Below are positions 1 to 11,720 of a stretch of DNA of 64,000 nt, piece by piece. The stretch lies in assembly GCA_037178855.1 (NCBI GenBank), contig JASJZC010000005.1, positions 3,968,001 to 4,032,000 of the forward strand, read 5' to 3'. Numbering within the stretch: position 1 is the first letter of the stretch; every line of letters begins with the position of its first letter. The notes beneath the pieces are model-generated. The model was not told the DNA's origin. It made no database searches and saw only the letters and a list, made by a program, of their open reading frames with translations. This DNA is from Oscheius sp. JU75. Its lineage: Eukaryota; Nematoda; Chromadorea; Rhabditida; Rhabditidae. A program made the translations under genes and the position numbers.

Positions 1-1
1 A

Positions 2-253
2 CTCTTGGACTCAAACAATTACTTTGTTGGGCCATCGGAGGCCGTTATCGGAAGATCTTTGTCTCGTTCGAAGGGCACTTCAAGTCCCTCTAGAGTCCCC
101 CTTGTAGCAGCTTATGAGGTGAGCCAACTCCAGTTGTACTCTACTACATTTTCACGCGTGTTCCAAAGGCATTAGTGTCAAAGATCCAGCGAATCAGAAA
201 TGGTCGTAAATGGCCAGTCTACCTGGTCGGGCAAATTACGCGACGGAGCGTAG
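2..253 (+). CDS. 3' end of an unrecognised gene (partial, enters from the left edge)
   Basis: Two exons are visible. The first runs from the window edge to 118 and ends in GAG before a GTGAGC donor. A 57-nt intron ends in ATTAG, and the second exon runs from 176 to a TAG at 251-253. The frame is open and continuous across the junction. The 64 visible residues are rich in Ser, Gly and Arg and polar, with no membrane segment, and look like a disordered C-terminal tail. No family can be named because the rest of the gene lies outside the window. The consistent frame over a good donor and acceptor is the main support. Confidence 0.55.
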
Positions 254-1044
254 ATGAGTGTGTCTGACCTTCGGGCTATTGATTTACCCGCTACTTTGCT
301 CTATCACAAGTCTCTTCCAGACCACCCTTCTAATTCCGTTTCCTCTGCGCCTCTCTCCCTCGCCGCTAGTCCAATTCTCGCCAGCCCTTCAGTCTCCAAG
401 TCACGCACCCTTTCTGTCCTCCCAACTCTTTCTAACGACCTTGGTTGCCAGCCGACCGTGACCTATTGATAGACCGAACCCGACCTCAACCCTTGTTTCA
501 GTCTCCTCATTATTTAGCGGGTCCTCCACCAGCTGTTCGTCGTAGATCTCACACCTTGCGGCAGTCAATCGACACATCCAGACTCTATAATTTACGACGC
601 ACACATCGATGAATAGCTCGTTTTTACCTCTTAAATTATGCAACTCTCTCTCGTGCTTAGCTTTTTGGGAAAAAAGTAGGAACATGTGCTGGCCAGCTGT
701 CACCAGTCCGTTATTATCTCACACACCTCCCTCGCAAAACCAATCTTTCATATCGCGGATAAATTGATTTGGGCATGTGTGTCGAGTTCCCTCATCTCTA
801 AATCCTAAACTTATGAACTTTTTTGAGTGCCCTAATCAGAAGACATTTATCCGTGTCGCTTGCCTTCGACTCTCGCCATTGTCCCAAGGGAACCCGAGCT
901 TATACGTTCTTGTCTGGGGGCAAACATCCACTGAATCTCTTTCTTCGGGTCTATTTGCTCGTCTTCCTTGTCTGACATCAATCTGCTACCTTCTGTTCCT
1001 CTAGTCCAAACAACTTCCCATACATTCAGGTAAACATTTTTCAG
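254..1044. other. intergenic stretch without a supported gene
   Basis: This holds the 3' flank of the partial gene and the upstream region of the Ly-6 gene. Short open frames exist on both strands, including a 100-codon one on the minus strand at 401-703. None has splice support, a signal peptide or a recognisable motif. The sequence is pyrimidine-rich. Confidence 0.5.
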
Positions 1045-1545
1045 ATGCAAACGCTTCCCTTTTTGGTCATTCTTCTCTGCTCAGTTATCTCAGTCTCATC
1101 ACTTCGATGCTACGTGTGTAACTCTTTGATGAACAAGGACTGTGAAGATAACTATGAGAAGTCCGTAATTGTAAGTGCCAAGGAAAATAACTAGAGCAAT
1201 TCACTCAGTACTGTCCTGTCAAATCGTTCGGAGGCAAAAAAGCAGTCAAAGCTATTGGATGTCGGATAAGCCGTCAGTCAGTCAAAGGTATGCACGTTTA
1301 TTAGATTGGAGAAGCTATTGTTTCAGATGAAAAGTCAGTGGTCAGAGAATGTGCGTATTCTGGACCTAACGTCGAAAACAAAAGTCAGAAGGGATCGCTG
1401 GGCGTTTCCAGAGTGATTACCCAGGTGAGTCAAGAAGAATTAGAGAGCAAACTAATTTCAGTGCGAGAAAGACCTGTGCAATCCCGCTTCAACGATGTTT
1501 TCCTATCTTTCTCTTGCTTCGCTCCTCGTCTTTTTCAGGTTGTAA
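1045..1545 (+). CDS. Ly-6/uPAR (three-finger) domain, probably GPI-anchored surface protein
   Basis: Four exons (1045-1170, 1209-1287, 1327-1424, 1462-1545) join in frame to 128 residues. A hydrophobic signal peptide, MQTLPFLVILLCSVISVSS, is followed by LRCYVCNS, the usual first strand of a Ly-6 domain. The domain closes with CEKDLCN, the family's C-terminal cysteine signature. A short hydrophobic tail, SYLSLASLLVFF, runs to the stop, as expected for a GPI-attachment signal. Ly-6 proteins are small disulfide-rich extracellular modulators of receptors and channels; the specific partner here is unknown. The start is chosen because TTTTTCAG lies directly before the ATG, consistent with trans-splicing, and because it gives the signal peptide. 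The gene is only recognisable once its short introns are removed. Confidence 0.85.
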
Positions 1546-1774
1546 TCGTGCCTCTTTGCTATTTTAGATCTTTTAGTGATTTTATTGAAACGTAATGAAG
1601 AATTTGTACGAGACATCATGAATGCTCTGATATGATAGCAGCATTTGAACATTACGGCGCAAGTTACAAACGGAAGACGTACTTTACCATCTTGGGCCAC
1701 AAGTCGGCTGTAGAGCATTAAAATTTATTGACATGTGGAACAAACGTTTATTTGTAACAAATAACAATGAGGAC

Positions 1775-2263
1775 TTAGCTTTCCGGGGCGGCTCCCTTTC
1801 TGGAACGCATGACCTTGTTGACAATTTTCTGCTCCTCGATCAGGAAAGCACGAGTAATTCTCTCCTTGACGGCGTTAGCAGAAAGACATCCTCCGTAAGT
1901 ACGAGAAACAGTGCGTTGGTTCTTCTTCAGACGCGAAAGCTCACGAGGACGGGCAGGTGTAATCTGAAATTTTAAAATAGCCTTTACGTGTACAAGAACA
2001 ATCTCAGCTAATGTTCTCCACAGACGCCAGTGTCCCCTATGCAAAACTAAACACTTTTTGAATGAGAGGTAACGACTGAACGTTAAAAGAAAGGTAAAAC
2101 ATACTCCGTGAAGCTTGACTCCGGTATCCTTGCATTTGGGGATGCTGCCACGCTTCTTGATGTACTGAAGAACAAGACGACCTCCGGGAGTCTTCACAAT
2201 CTTAGTCTTATTAGACTTGGTGTTATAGGACAGTCGTCGTCTGTAGGTGACCCTCTGAGACAT
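1775..2263 (-). CDS. rpl-34: 60S ribosomal protein L34 (eL34)
   Basis: Two exons (2105-2263 and 1775-1963, minus strand) encode 115 residues, close to the usual length of about 117 for eL34. The N-terminus MSQRVTYRRRLSYNTKSNKT and the segment KTPGGRLVLQYIKKRG are typical of the family, and the second exon gives TPARPRELSRL and RTVSRTYGG. The protein is a basic structural part of the large ribosomal subunit. TTTGCAG lies five bases before the ATG and is a likely trans-splice acceptor. An AATAAA is present on the minus strand just past the stop. The single intron (1964-2104, 141 nt) is longer than most here; I saw no snoRNA box pair in it. Confidence 0.96.
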   Translation of the reverse strand: MSQRVTYRRRLSYNTKSNKTKIVKTPGGRLVLQYIKKRGSIPKCKDTGVKLHGVCFTFLLTFSRYLSFKKCLVLHRGHWRLWRTLAEIVLVHVKAILKFQITPARPRELSRLKKNQRTVSRTYGGCLSANAVKERITRAFLIEEQKIVNKVMRSRKGAAPES

Positions 2264-2913
2264 TTTATCTGCAAATTGTTATTTCAGTACTAGAAGTTGT
2301 AAAAAGTTGTATGACAAAAGAATGGGCCTAATACCACCTCGTTCTGCATAAAAAATAAAGAACAAACGCAAGAATACGGACAAGATATCTGGCCGCTTGA
2401 AAACTACAGACGATTCGGCACAAGTTTCCAATAATTCATCTTTTACGATAGGCGCACTTTTGACATATTGGGGAATAAATGGGAGAAAAAAAAACAACGA
2501 TTTTCCAACGAGAAAATGAAAGAAATTTTAGGATTCGAAGCCAAATGCTGCCGTCTGTTAGTTCAACTGGATTACGGTATTGAGGCTCCCGCGACGCAGA
2601 GTCTCTGCGTCTCAATAACTGCCGTCTTTTCAAATTTTTGCAAGACGATTTCTAACGTTTCAACGGAGTGCGCATGTTTTCAGTGAAAAAAAATTCCTAC
2701 AAGTCGAATACCTTGCAATCCTTTACCACCGTAAGTACATAAATTGTTTATTAAATAAATGAAACGACAATGAAAAACAAGTGAGAGCAATGAAACTATC
2801 ACAGTCAAACCCCGTAATCCGATCCGCAAAAATACGCTAATTATTTAAAGCTAAAAAAGGAACAGAACTGGAAAAAACGACACGTATTGTAGGAAAACGT
2901 CAGATGAAAAGAG
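2264..2913. other. intergenic: rpl-34 upstream region and GALNT 3' flank
   Basis: Both neighbours are on the minus strand, so this stretch should hold the 3' untranslated region of the glycosyltransferase and the promoter side of rpl-34. It is AT-rich, and minus-strand AATAAA-like sites occur near 2735-2760. No gene is supported. Confidence 0.5.
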
Positions 2914-5585
2914 TTATTCGAATTCGTTAGGTTCGGCAGCCTGGCGTTCTAGAAGGAGACTCTTGTTGATATTCTGCCAGTCCCATTGTTGTGTCGGCTT
3001 GGATGAATCACATTTCTCCATAAAGACGAATTCCGATCCATTAGAATTGGCGCTGAGACATTGACCAGAAACCTGAAATACGTTGTGCAGTCGTCAGTGA
3101 TCACGGACCTTGTGGAAGATTTGCTTTTTCTCCGGGTAAAACTTGAACAACTGATTGCCTTTCATTGAGTGACAGTCGAACAGAACGACTGGAGCCTTGT
3201 CAGTGGACGACGAAGCATCGAAGCAAATATTTCTTCCTTTCGGACGGATATCGTGCCATCTTGTCATTCGGAGATCCTGAAACGGGTTGTATGTTGGTGA
3301 GAAACAAGCTTGTGGGAGGTAGTTCATTCTCTCCCGTTTTTATGTAACTGTCTTGAATAATGTAAGTCGAACCTGTTCTCCACCACCATTTTTGTCGTCA
3401 CTATTGCATTTTCTTAGACCGAAACGCTGATTTGACTGCTTGAACTGTGTGTCGATACACAGTTTGGATGCAGCATTTCGAAGTTCGCCCGATGTTGAAG
3501 GCTCTGGAGGAATAGCTGGATAGTATTTGTCCTAGAACTGCGCATAGCTAAGAAGTTGGCAATGTAAAACCTGATCAAAAGCAACTTCTTTCATGAACCA
3601 GTCAAACGATTTGCACTTGAGTTTGTCCCGCACAGCTAACATTCTCGACATATCTCCAGTATCAGCATTCCCTACTCCTGGTCGTCCTTTGTATAAGTAA
3701 TGCTTGTATTCATCCATCCACACCTACAACTTCTCATTATAACGAGATGCAGAACACAAACCTCAGCAACACGTTTGTAGTTGCGGCTGATGAAATCACC
3801 AACACCAGCGTTTTTGAACGGCATGTACTTGCAGCGATAAATGTGAGCCACTCGGGAACAAGGAGCATCTACCATTCGACCGTGACATTGCCAGACCTGA
3901 ACATACAGTGGATAACAGAAGGAAGAAAGGTGACCTTGAAAGATAGCTCGTACTGCTCTCCTCCCCAAATGAGAAGCTGATCGTCGTAACCTTTGAAAAT
4001 TTCAATTGTAAAAATGAAGACAAGCTAACCTCCTAACTCCCAGAACCATTTGCTGGATATGGCGAAGTATCCGCCTGCCATAACTGGACTGTCTGAGAAA
4101 TATTCTTTGCAAGTCTTCTGACTCAAACTGACCAAATGGTTTAGTGGGATTCTGTCTGTCTTTTTTCGTCAGTGGGAGTCTCTTGTAGTCAAAGGCCCAA
4201 TTAAACGATCCTCGAGCACCCTGAAGATTGCTTGAAATTCGTTCAGAACAGGTAAGGACAACTGCCGGCTTTTGATTGAACTGACCTCGTCTTGTGCTTT
4301 GATTTCGTAATTCTGAAAAGTTGCATGTCTTGGAAAGAAAGTGATTGAATCAAACCTCACAGTCGATGACATCAACGAATGGACAGACGACCGTTCTGCA
4401 ATCGACTGATATAAAAAGAAAAGTTAAATTGACCTGTAGTCGTTGACGATGGGATCCAAAAGTGGAGGAAGCCAGTTGTAGTTGGCTTCACTGTGTGCAT
4501 CTGAATGTGGAGTACTAAAAGCTCAAATGATAAAACAAACCTAAAAAGATGAGAACTTCGCCAGTTGCTACTTCTGCACCTTGTTGACGAGCACGAATCA
4601 GACCTTCTCTTTTTCTGGAATCCGACAAGTTTTTCGGACTTTGAAGAAAAATACTTAGTGCGCACGATTTTAACCAGGTGGTCAAGTTTTTCCTTGCGAA
4701 GAAAGTCTTCCAGAGGTTTGCCAAGAGCGGGTTTTTCACTGAAGTCATCGACCAAAATAATCTAAAATAACACTCGTATACGAACTTTTTACAAACAGCA
4801 ATACCTCTTTCAGAAGCTCCTTAGGAGATCGATTTATGATGGAATATACGGAACGAAGAAGTGTTGAATTATGCTGTACAAATAGATTACAATGAAAAAA
4901 AGCTTTGAAACCTCTTCGTGAAATGGAAAAATCACACTTGTTGTTGGCAGCTTCGAAAGGTATTTTTCACTTTTGCATTGAGGGTGGCGAATGTCCTTCA
5001 TCGACCTGTCCAAAGAAATCAAATCGGATACGTAGGCATTGTAGCCGTTCGCCTTATACAGAGCAAGCTAAAAGACATATTTGAGCAGGTAGCAATAAGA
5101 AACCACTTACAGCCTCTTTTTCAACATTTGCGTCTTTCGGAAGAACTACTGGCAAGCCTTGTTCACCCGGACCTTTCCGTTTCTTATCCAAATCGTATTG
5201 TGTTTTGTTTTCCCAGATCTAGACAACAGATTTAAACAGGACATAAAAAAGTTCCTACTATTTTTTCCGATTGCTCGCGATATTGCTTGAATGGATCGCC
5301 TTCGGGCGATTCACCGATCTTTTCCGCAGCGAGAGCTTCGTAGTCAGGTGCGGCTAAACATGTACATGAAACAATATGAGAAACGAAAACCTAACCTTGT
5401 CGTTCCACTTCTCGATTAGCAGGAACATGTGCACCACCAGGAAATCTGATGGCTTGCTCATCTTGTTCAATAGTTCGAGAGGATCCAGTGGAAACGAGGG
5501 AATAAACTATGTACAGCGCTCCAATGAATATCAGATACTGAGCGAGGCTTATGAATTTTCTACTTACGTAGCGGTTTAGGCCCAT
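2914..5585 (-). CDS. polypeptide N-acetylgalactosaminyltransferase, GALNT7/10-like
   Basis: A many-exon gene for a type II Golgi enzyme that transfers GalNAc from UDP-GalNAc to Ser/Thr, or to already GalNAc-bearing peptides in the GALNT7/10 group. A short cytosolic tail and a signal anchor ([19 protein letters not shown]) precede a stem. The GT2 domain follows with [49 protein letters not shown] and the metal-binding DxH as [10 protein letters not shown]. Later come WQCHGRM and [14 protein letters not shown], with the [20 protein letters not shown] style of the GALNT7/10 branch. A C-terminal ricin-type lectin domain has QQWDWQN near the end. ATTTCCAG two bases before the ATG is a likely trans-splice site. 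It lies 191 nt downstream of the rpl-18 stop on the same strand, so the two may be co-transcribed. The exact paralog is uncertain. Confidence 0.93.
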
Positions 5586-5776
5586 ATCTGGAAATTAGAA
5601 CGGGTAGTGGAAGTGCATATGGCGCCGTACGTGGCTTGCAACGTTGGCACACGGCCGTCCGTCAAATAGACGACGAAAAGCTAAATACTGCCCCCGACAA
5701 CAACGATTCAAGAAGACAAAGAATTATTGACAATTTTATTACGACCAAGAGACCGTAACAATAACAAACAACAAAT

Positions 5777-6503
5777 TTAGGCCTTGTATCCTCGAGATGC
5801 TCTGCGTCCTCTGGCTCTCTCGAACTTTCTTCCCTTGGAGCGGACAAGGGGCTTGGTGTGACTGTGGGGAACTCCCGGAGCAAGTCCAAAGTGCTTCTCG
5901 GCTTCACGAGCCTTTCTGGGTCCCTGAAATTCAGAAAATTAAAACTTTAATGAAAAGACAAGCAACGCATTAACAGGAAACGTATATAGAATTTTGTAAC
6001 TGACTTGAACAAGAAGAGTGTTTTCTCCGCGAGGAGCACGAATGGCGAGTTGGTCCAAAGTGATGATCTCTCCTCCAGCCTTCAGAATTCTAGCACGAGC
6101 GGCCTCGGTTACTTTCAGAGCAGCGAGCTAAAATAAAAAAATAGTACTGGAGGAAATACCGTGAACTCACAGTGAACTTGGGGACCTCATAAAGTCTAGC
6201 ATCATCAGTGACAGTTCCGAGGGTGACGACGATCTTTCCGGAGTTGCCCTTCTTGGAGAGGAATCTGGCGATACGGGCAACAGACAAGGCAGGGCGGAAT
6301 CTGCGGGCCATAAAGAGACGCTTCAGAATGATGTGGTTGAACTTCTCGCCGGTTCTACGAGCCAAGTAAGAGTAGACCTAAACATTTTTAGTGGAATTAA
6401 AAACGAAAGTTACCTTGGAGAGGATGCGGACATAGGGATCTTCACTACGAGGGGCAGTGCGCCTCGATTTACGGTCGTGCTTATGATTAATGTCAATACC
6501 CAT
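5777..6503 (-). CDS. rpl-18: 60S ribosomal protein L18 (eL18)
   Basis: The first exon (6414-6503) begins [20 protein letters not shown], the conserved eL18 N-terminus. Following exons carry [28 protein letters not shown] and [16 protein letters not shown]. The C-terminus reads [17 protein letters not shown], then [20 protein letters not shown]. All joins keep frame across GT..AG introns. The product is a structural protein of the large ribosomal subunit. A minus-strand AATAAA lies about 40 nt past the stop, ahead of the glycosyltransferase gene. It is divergently arranged with the Nup54 gene, about 360 nt apart, so the two probably share a promoter region. Confidence 0.96.
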
Positions 6504-6866
6504 GGTGACTGGTACGCAAGTTCGGGGTGACCCTGAAAAGACGTGTTTTATAACTTCATTGGAGCTTCGGCGTGAAGAAGGATGTTAAAAAACGGTAATA
6601 ATAAGTTTTTAGCATCAAAATAAGTCGAAATTAATACAGAAACGTAGACAAAACGGTGCAAAATCGAAGCAAAAATTTTAGGAAAGGCTATGCCGACCCG
6701 GTGCAAAAAAAGTCGCTCATCGATACGGTAATCGGGTCGGGACCCCGCCTACCAACCTTTAAACTATTTTGCCGCGAAATTCACGTTCGCAATGCGGAAT
6801 TCGTTTATCGTTTTTTTTTCATTTGTTTCATTCCCATTTTTGATCATGAAAAGGGTTTTTTCAGAT

Positions 6867-9057
6867 ATGAGTTTGTTTGGAGCGAAACCGTCGACTTCGT
6901 TCAGCTTTGGCTCGACAGGCAACACAGCTACAAGGTATCCATTTTTTAAATTACAGACTTGAACTTTTTAAAAGCTGATGCTAAATTTGTTACTGTCGTT
7001 ATGTAAGCACATGTTTAATATCTGCATCACTGGCTCGCATGACTCGCTTTCCTATATACATTTTCAGCACTACCCCTTCCAAGCCACTATTTGGCTCAAC
7101 TACCCAGCAACCAACCACCACGAACTTGTTCGGAAGCACTGGTTCTACTGCAGGAACACTTTTCGGAACAAATACAACCAGTTCAGCTGATGGAGGTCTG
7201 TTTGGTAGCAAGCCGGCCGTTTCAACTTCTACCACAGGTTAGTTCTTCGAAATGCTATAAGCTAATGTTTCAGGTGGCTTGTTTGGAGCTTCTGCTGCTC
7301 CTGCTGCAAGTACAACTACTGGTGGACTTTTCAGCACGCCTACCAATACAGCTAGCACTGGTCTGTTCGGAAGCAAACGTATGTTTTATACAACGATTTT
7401 TTCCTCAATTTTAAACGTGGAACAAGAAATATTTCTAAGATACAATATGGTTTAGCCGCTACTGGATTTGGTTCGACTGCAGCCACTACTGGAAGTCTTT
7501 TTGGAGCGAAACCGGCCGGGGGAGGCCTGTTTGGCTCTGCAGCAGCTCCTACACAACAACCACAAACTCGTCAGCGAGAGACTCTGAACACAATCCTATT
7601 GGTTTGTTTGAAAGTCTGCAAAAATGTGTTCTCGTTCAGAATGCCGACTCCCTCGTTCGCTCTCTCACATGTCCAGAGCTGTATGGCGATGACCGTGATC
7701 AAATTTTGGCAAAACTAAACCAAATTGCCGCTGCCCTTGGTGTCGGAAATGGATTCTTCAAGGATGGTCAATCAGTTATGTACACCACCGAAGGTCCTTT
7801 CCACAGATTCAAGGTATTTTATCTTTTTGTACTCTGCTACCGTACTTTTCAGTCAGTCGGATATAATATGATCTCCGAGTTTACCGAAGCAGACGGAGTC
7901 GTATCGCTTATTTTGAAAGTAGCTATCTCAGAGTAGGCTCTTTATAAACGCTGCAATGCCTTTTTTCAGGGTGTCTACCGCTGCCCAGAAGCAAGCTGTA
8001 ATTGATAAATTGTTCCAAATTGTTGGAGGAGGACCCAATTTCCCCGTGAAGATCAAAAGCATCAAGGAACTTCCCGATGGCTTGACTGAAGTCAACATTT
8101 TTGTCGTGAACAAGTCTTCTGGGACTCCAGCCCCTAGCAGTTCTCTAGCCAATCTCCTCTCCGAGCCAGCTAAAAAGACACAACTGGAGCAACAGTTGAA
8201 GGTGGAGAAGATCATAGCACGATTTGCCATGGACAAGTACCAAAAAGAACGCTTTATCAAGGATCCTCCTGCTGGTACTATCTTTTGTTAACCTTCATTT
8301 AAACGATTTCAGGCTTCGATGACGGTTTATGGTACCAGGCCTGTCGTGAGAATCCTGACCCCGATCACTTGCTACCATTCCCCATCAGAGGATTTGAGCA
8401 GCTGCTTTCAAGGCAAAAAACGCAAAATACAGAGGTGAACCCCCGGTTTGTTGTTCTATTTTTAGTTTAGACCGACATTGCCAACAAGGTCATCGATAAT
8501 CTGATAGCTCGTCTACGAGCATTGGAGTCTCAAGGAGAACTCACAGCTGTAAAAGTAGCCCAACAGAAGGTAGTCCAGAAGCAGCTAGCTCACAGACTCC
8601 TTAGGTGAATTCTACTCCTGCTTTTTCTCACCATTTCTCTTTTAGAATTCTCAGTATGCAGCTTATTCAACAGCGCTTCAGTCATCCTATTGATTCTACC
8701 GAAGAAAGCATTCAAGCAGCTTTAGAAATTCTAAGTGCACGTCTAAATGGACCTCTTCAAATTAAGGTTTCTGTGTGATCATATCATTCACTATTAATTT
8801 TCAGGAAAGACTTGTTGAACTGACCTCGGCTGTACAAGATGAAAGTAGCGAACTGAGAACTAAGATTGAGTCGAGCACTCAAATTAATCTTTCCGAATCG
8901 GACGTTCAACAACTGCAAAAGTATCGTTTTACCTCATTTTTCATAGGGATTGGTTTTCAGATATCTCGCACGTTGCCAAGACGGACTTGAAAGTCTTTCA
9001 AACATTGTCCGTGACAATGTTTCTCAATTGAATCGTATTTCTTCGTCTATGGAATAG
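6867..9057 (+). CDS. NUP54: nucleoporin Nup54 (FG-repeat nucleoporin)
   Basis: The N-terminal third is an FG domain with many GLFG, LFGS and LFGA repeats separated by Thr/Ser-rich spacers (for example [10 protein letters not shown] and LFGSKPA). The remainder is the conserved Nup54 fold and coiled coil: [37 protein letters not shown] with [19 protein letters not shown], then a helical C-terminus including [14 protein letters not shown]. Nup54 sits in the central transport channel with Nup62 and Nup58, where its FG repeats form the permeability barrier. The ATG is two bases after TTTTTTCAG, a trans-splice acceptor. It heads a tight plus-strand series and ends with AAATAAATC about 45 nt past the stop. 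The C. elegans counterpart is npp-1. Confidence 0.94.
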
Positions 9058-9198
9058 GTCTCATATTACGAGTTGTTCATCTACCTGTTTTTCCAAATTT
9101 AAATAAATCATTCCAACAAAATGCTGTTATCTTGCACATTGGGTTTCCATTAGTTGCTTTTTTTTCTTCCAGAATGAATCAGCTAGCGTATTCTTTAG

Positions 9199-10601
9199 AT
9201 GACCTCTGCGGAAAAACAAGCCAGGTCGGAAGCCCTTCGTCTTGAAAGTTTGAAGCGTAAGCGCGAGGAGGAAAAGAAACGGAATGAATTGATTTCGAAT
9301 AGCCTGAAATTGATTGATCATCCTACGAAGAGCAAGATTGTGTTCGAGGATTCCGACAGTGACAAAGATGTTTCGCAGGTTTGTTTGACCTTTCAATTTT
9401 ATAACTTTTCTCAGGCTTCACGCAATAACACAAGCTCTGCTAAACCTCAATTGTTCGATGATGATAATGACGAGGACACCGACATTGAATTCGAGCTGCC
9501 CACCCGCTTAGATGGTCGGAAAGGAGCAAAGCTGATGAAGTTGGAAACGCAATTTAGTGATTCCCGCTTCAAAATGGACAATAAGTTCGTATCGAGTGAT
9601 AGCGAAAGTGAAGAGGAAGGCGACGTAAGGCCCTTTTGATATTTCAGTTTGACGCTCATTATTCTAGGAACTGTCAAAAGAGACGTCGAAGAATCGCGAG
9701 CTGTTAGCGAAAGTATTGGGAAAGTCTGTCAAGGTCGCATTTTCGTCCAAGAACACCAACGGTATCCCTTCTCGCCCCTTCACTCGTTTCGATCCGGACA
9801 ATGAAGAGCATGTCAACTGGATGAAACGATACGGAGGTGCCGATAAGACGGTCAGTTTTTTTAACTTTACTTTACTTTACTTTAGTTTACTTAACTTTCT
9901 ATAAATGGGCTTTTAGAACGAGAACGACGAATCATCTAGCTCCGAAAACGAGAACGACGAAGTAAATGAGGAAGATGCTCAGAGAATTGTCGATGGAAAC
10001 TTTTTCGAAATGGACAGTGCTTTTGCTGATGAGGTTTTTCTTAGCATTACTCACTGCGAATGTCATTTCAGTTGCGTGTCAAGCAATCGTCCGGCGATCA
10101 AGAATCGAAAGGATTTTCATTTTTGGCAATGATGGGTAGAACCAGTCAAGACGAGACAAAACAGGTGTCAACTGGTCAAGAAGAAGATATCAAACAGCCA
10201 GATAGAGTTAGTCCAGCCCATTTTGACAGCACAAAGGGTTTGATTCAGAAAACTCTTCGAATTCTGGGTAGGCTGCCTGAAGAAAGCACAATTCCGGAAT
10301 ATCAGGAGTCTGCTAAAAGTCTCGCTCCTTCTAAACCTACTAAGTTTTTTTTGACTGGTAAAGAGCCTCATGTTCAAAGTATTGTCACCAACTTCCGCTT
10401 GACTCAGTCCGCGAAAACATTCGGACTGTGGTCCAATTATCGCGATTCCATTATGAAGGTAAGCATTTTTCGTTTGTGAGACGAGCGTCCATTTAGATCT
10501 ATCGACATCAGAAAAAGATGGCTCGGAAACAGTTGCGAGCACAACATCCAAAGCTGAGGAACGGGAAAACAAAAGGAAAGGATACTGTTAAAAGTGAATA
10601 G
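9199..10601 (+). CDS. acidic, highly charged protein, possibly NOL8-like nucleolar factor
   Basis: At least six exons join in frame. The protein opens with a Lys/Arg/Glu-rich helix (LKRKREEEKKRNELISNSLK) followed by acidic stretches rich in Asp, Glu and Ser, such as FEDSDSDKD, DDDNDEDTDIEFE and SSDSESEEEGD. A motif RPFTRFDPDNEEHVNWMKRY is followed by another acidic patch and by GFSFLAMMG. Later come KFFLTGKEPHVQS, then a basic end (QKKMARKQLRAQHPKLRNGK). This arrangement resembles the C-terminal part of NOL8-type nucleolar proteins; I base that on pattern only. The RNA-binding domain of vertebrate NOL8 is absent. TTCTTTAG abuts the ATG directly. It begins 141 nt after Nup54 and ends 119 nt before DNAJC12, consistent with an operon position. 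Confidence 0.75.
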
Positions 10602-10720
10602 AAGTCGTTATTTTGTTGTCTGTTGTTGAATTGTTTCTTCACTTTCCTTCGTTTTGCTAAGTATTGGCAAGCCAAACATTATTGATCTGTTCCATGTTTG
10701 TGGTCATGAGTGTTGATGGA

Positions 10721-11255
10721 ATGGACGCCGTTCTTTCCGGACAAAAGAAAAGTCCAGAGCTCTATGATCATATTGGCTGCGACAGAAGTTCTTCAGTTAG
10801 TTTTGTCGTATTTTCTGTCTCGAAAAAGAAGTTTCAGGTGGAACAAATTACCGCCGAATATAGATCTCGCGTCAGAGATTGTCATCCGGATAAGGCCGGC
10901 GCAGAAGCAAGCGATCGATTTGTTCTAATACAGGCATTTCTTTGATTTTCAGTTACCTGGCTAAATTTTCAGAAAGCATTCGATGTGTTGTCCGATCCTC
11001 GACAGCGAGAAACCTACGATATGTGGCTAGATAGCCCTTTACAGATGAATTTCGAGGAATATTCGCGAAACGCAGATGCTCTAAAAATGGTCAGTTTCAT
11101 TCCTCAATTACAATAGATTTTTTTCAGTCGATGCATTGGGTTACTCCACGATCTAGACCACAAATTGAACCAGCAAAAGAGGACGTCTCTAAAACAAATA
11201 CAGACTGGTCTCGAGATCGATATCAATCTGATTCGGTAAGAAAGTTTCGTAATTA
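10721..11255 (+). CDS. DNAJC12: J-domain co-chaperone DNAJC12
   Basis: The protein starts MDAVL and contains ELYDHIGCDRSSSVEQITAE, the catalytic HPD of the J domain (RDCHPDKAG), AFDVLSDPRQRETYD and SMHWVTPRS. It ends in VRKFRNYEI. DNAJC12 orthologs share the MDAIL-type start, the SMHWV motif and exactly this KFRNYEI tail, so the assignment is firm. DNAJC12 is a cytosolic HSP70 co-chaperone linked to aromatic amino acid hydroxylases. An in-frame upstream Met (MSVDG before MDAVL) could be used instead. The final exon includes GATTCGGTAAGAAAG, which looks like a splice donor, but reading through it gives the conserved tail. AATAAA follows about 55 nt past the stop. Confidence 0.93.
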
Positions 11256-11419
11256 TGAGATCTAGCTTCTCTTAGTAGACCTGAGCAATGTAAATCGTGT
11301 ACATAAAATAATAAACATTCTGTTACTTGTGTAGCAATCGTGGTTCATTCCTTTCTACTACTTCTGTCGTTTATATTTGTCATCTACACGTTTCAGGAGG
11401 CTATTTTCTCCGAGTGTGT

Positions 11420-11719
11420 ATGAACGGTATGCATTTTGATTTGTTCAAAAATAGCTCCGGTTTTAGCATACTCGTTCGACGGTCTTCTGGTTGTAGCTCT
11501 ACTGGTCATCTGCTCCTGTGCTTATCTGAAGCGGGTTCCTCGAGTTAATTCGTTTTTGCTCTCCGAAAAGAAGGGATTTTTCGGCGTCTTCTACAAAGTA
11601 ACTGCTTTTAGCTGAGCCTACATACAATTTTCCAGGCCGCCGTAATCGGAGTTCGTCTTCACTCGCTCACTGCTATTTCTTGTCTTCTTACCGCAACTTA
11701 CGTCCTCTTCGTCCGCTAA
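11420..11719 (+). CDS. TMEM167B: Kish-B / TMEM167B, small Golgi membrane protein
   Basis: Three exons (11420-11426, 11467-11597, 11636-11719) encode 73 residues, one fewer than human TMEM167B. The sequence begins [20 protein letters not shown], continues AYLKRVPRV, then [20 protein letters not shown], and ends TATYVLFVR. These match the Kish-B pattern ([36 protein letters not shown]). It has two membrane segments, one at each end. Kish proteins act in the early secretory pathway. CACGTTTCAG about 20 nt upstream of the ATG is a likely trans-splice acceptor. The TAA is followed by a single base and then by the ATG of the next gene. Confidence 0.95.
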
Positions 11720-11720
11720 A

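Noticed and set aside
401-703. 100-codon minus-strand frame
   Set aside because: No splice support, no signal or domain, and composition like non-coding sequence.
1964-2104. snoRNA inside the long rpl-34 intron
   Set aside because: I could not find paired C/D boxes or a convincing H/ACA layout.
11230-11245. GATTCGGTAAGAAAG as a splice donor at the end of DNAJC12
   Set aside because: Reading through gives VRKFRNYEI, the conserved C-terminus of the family, so it is coding.
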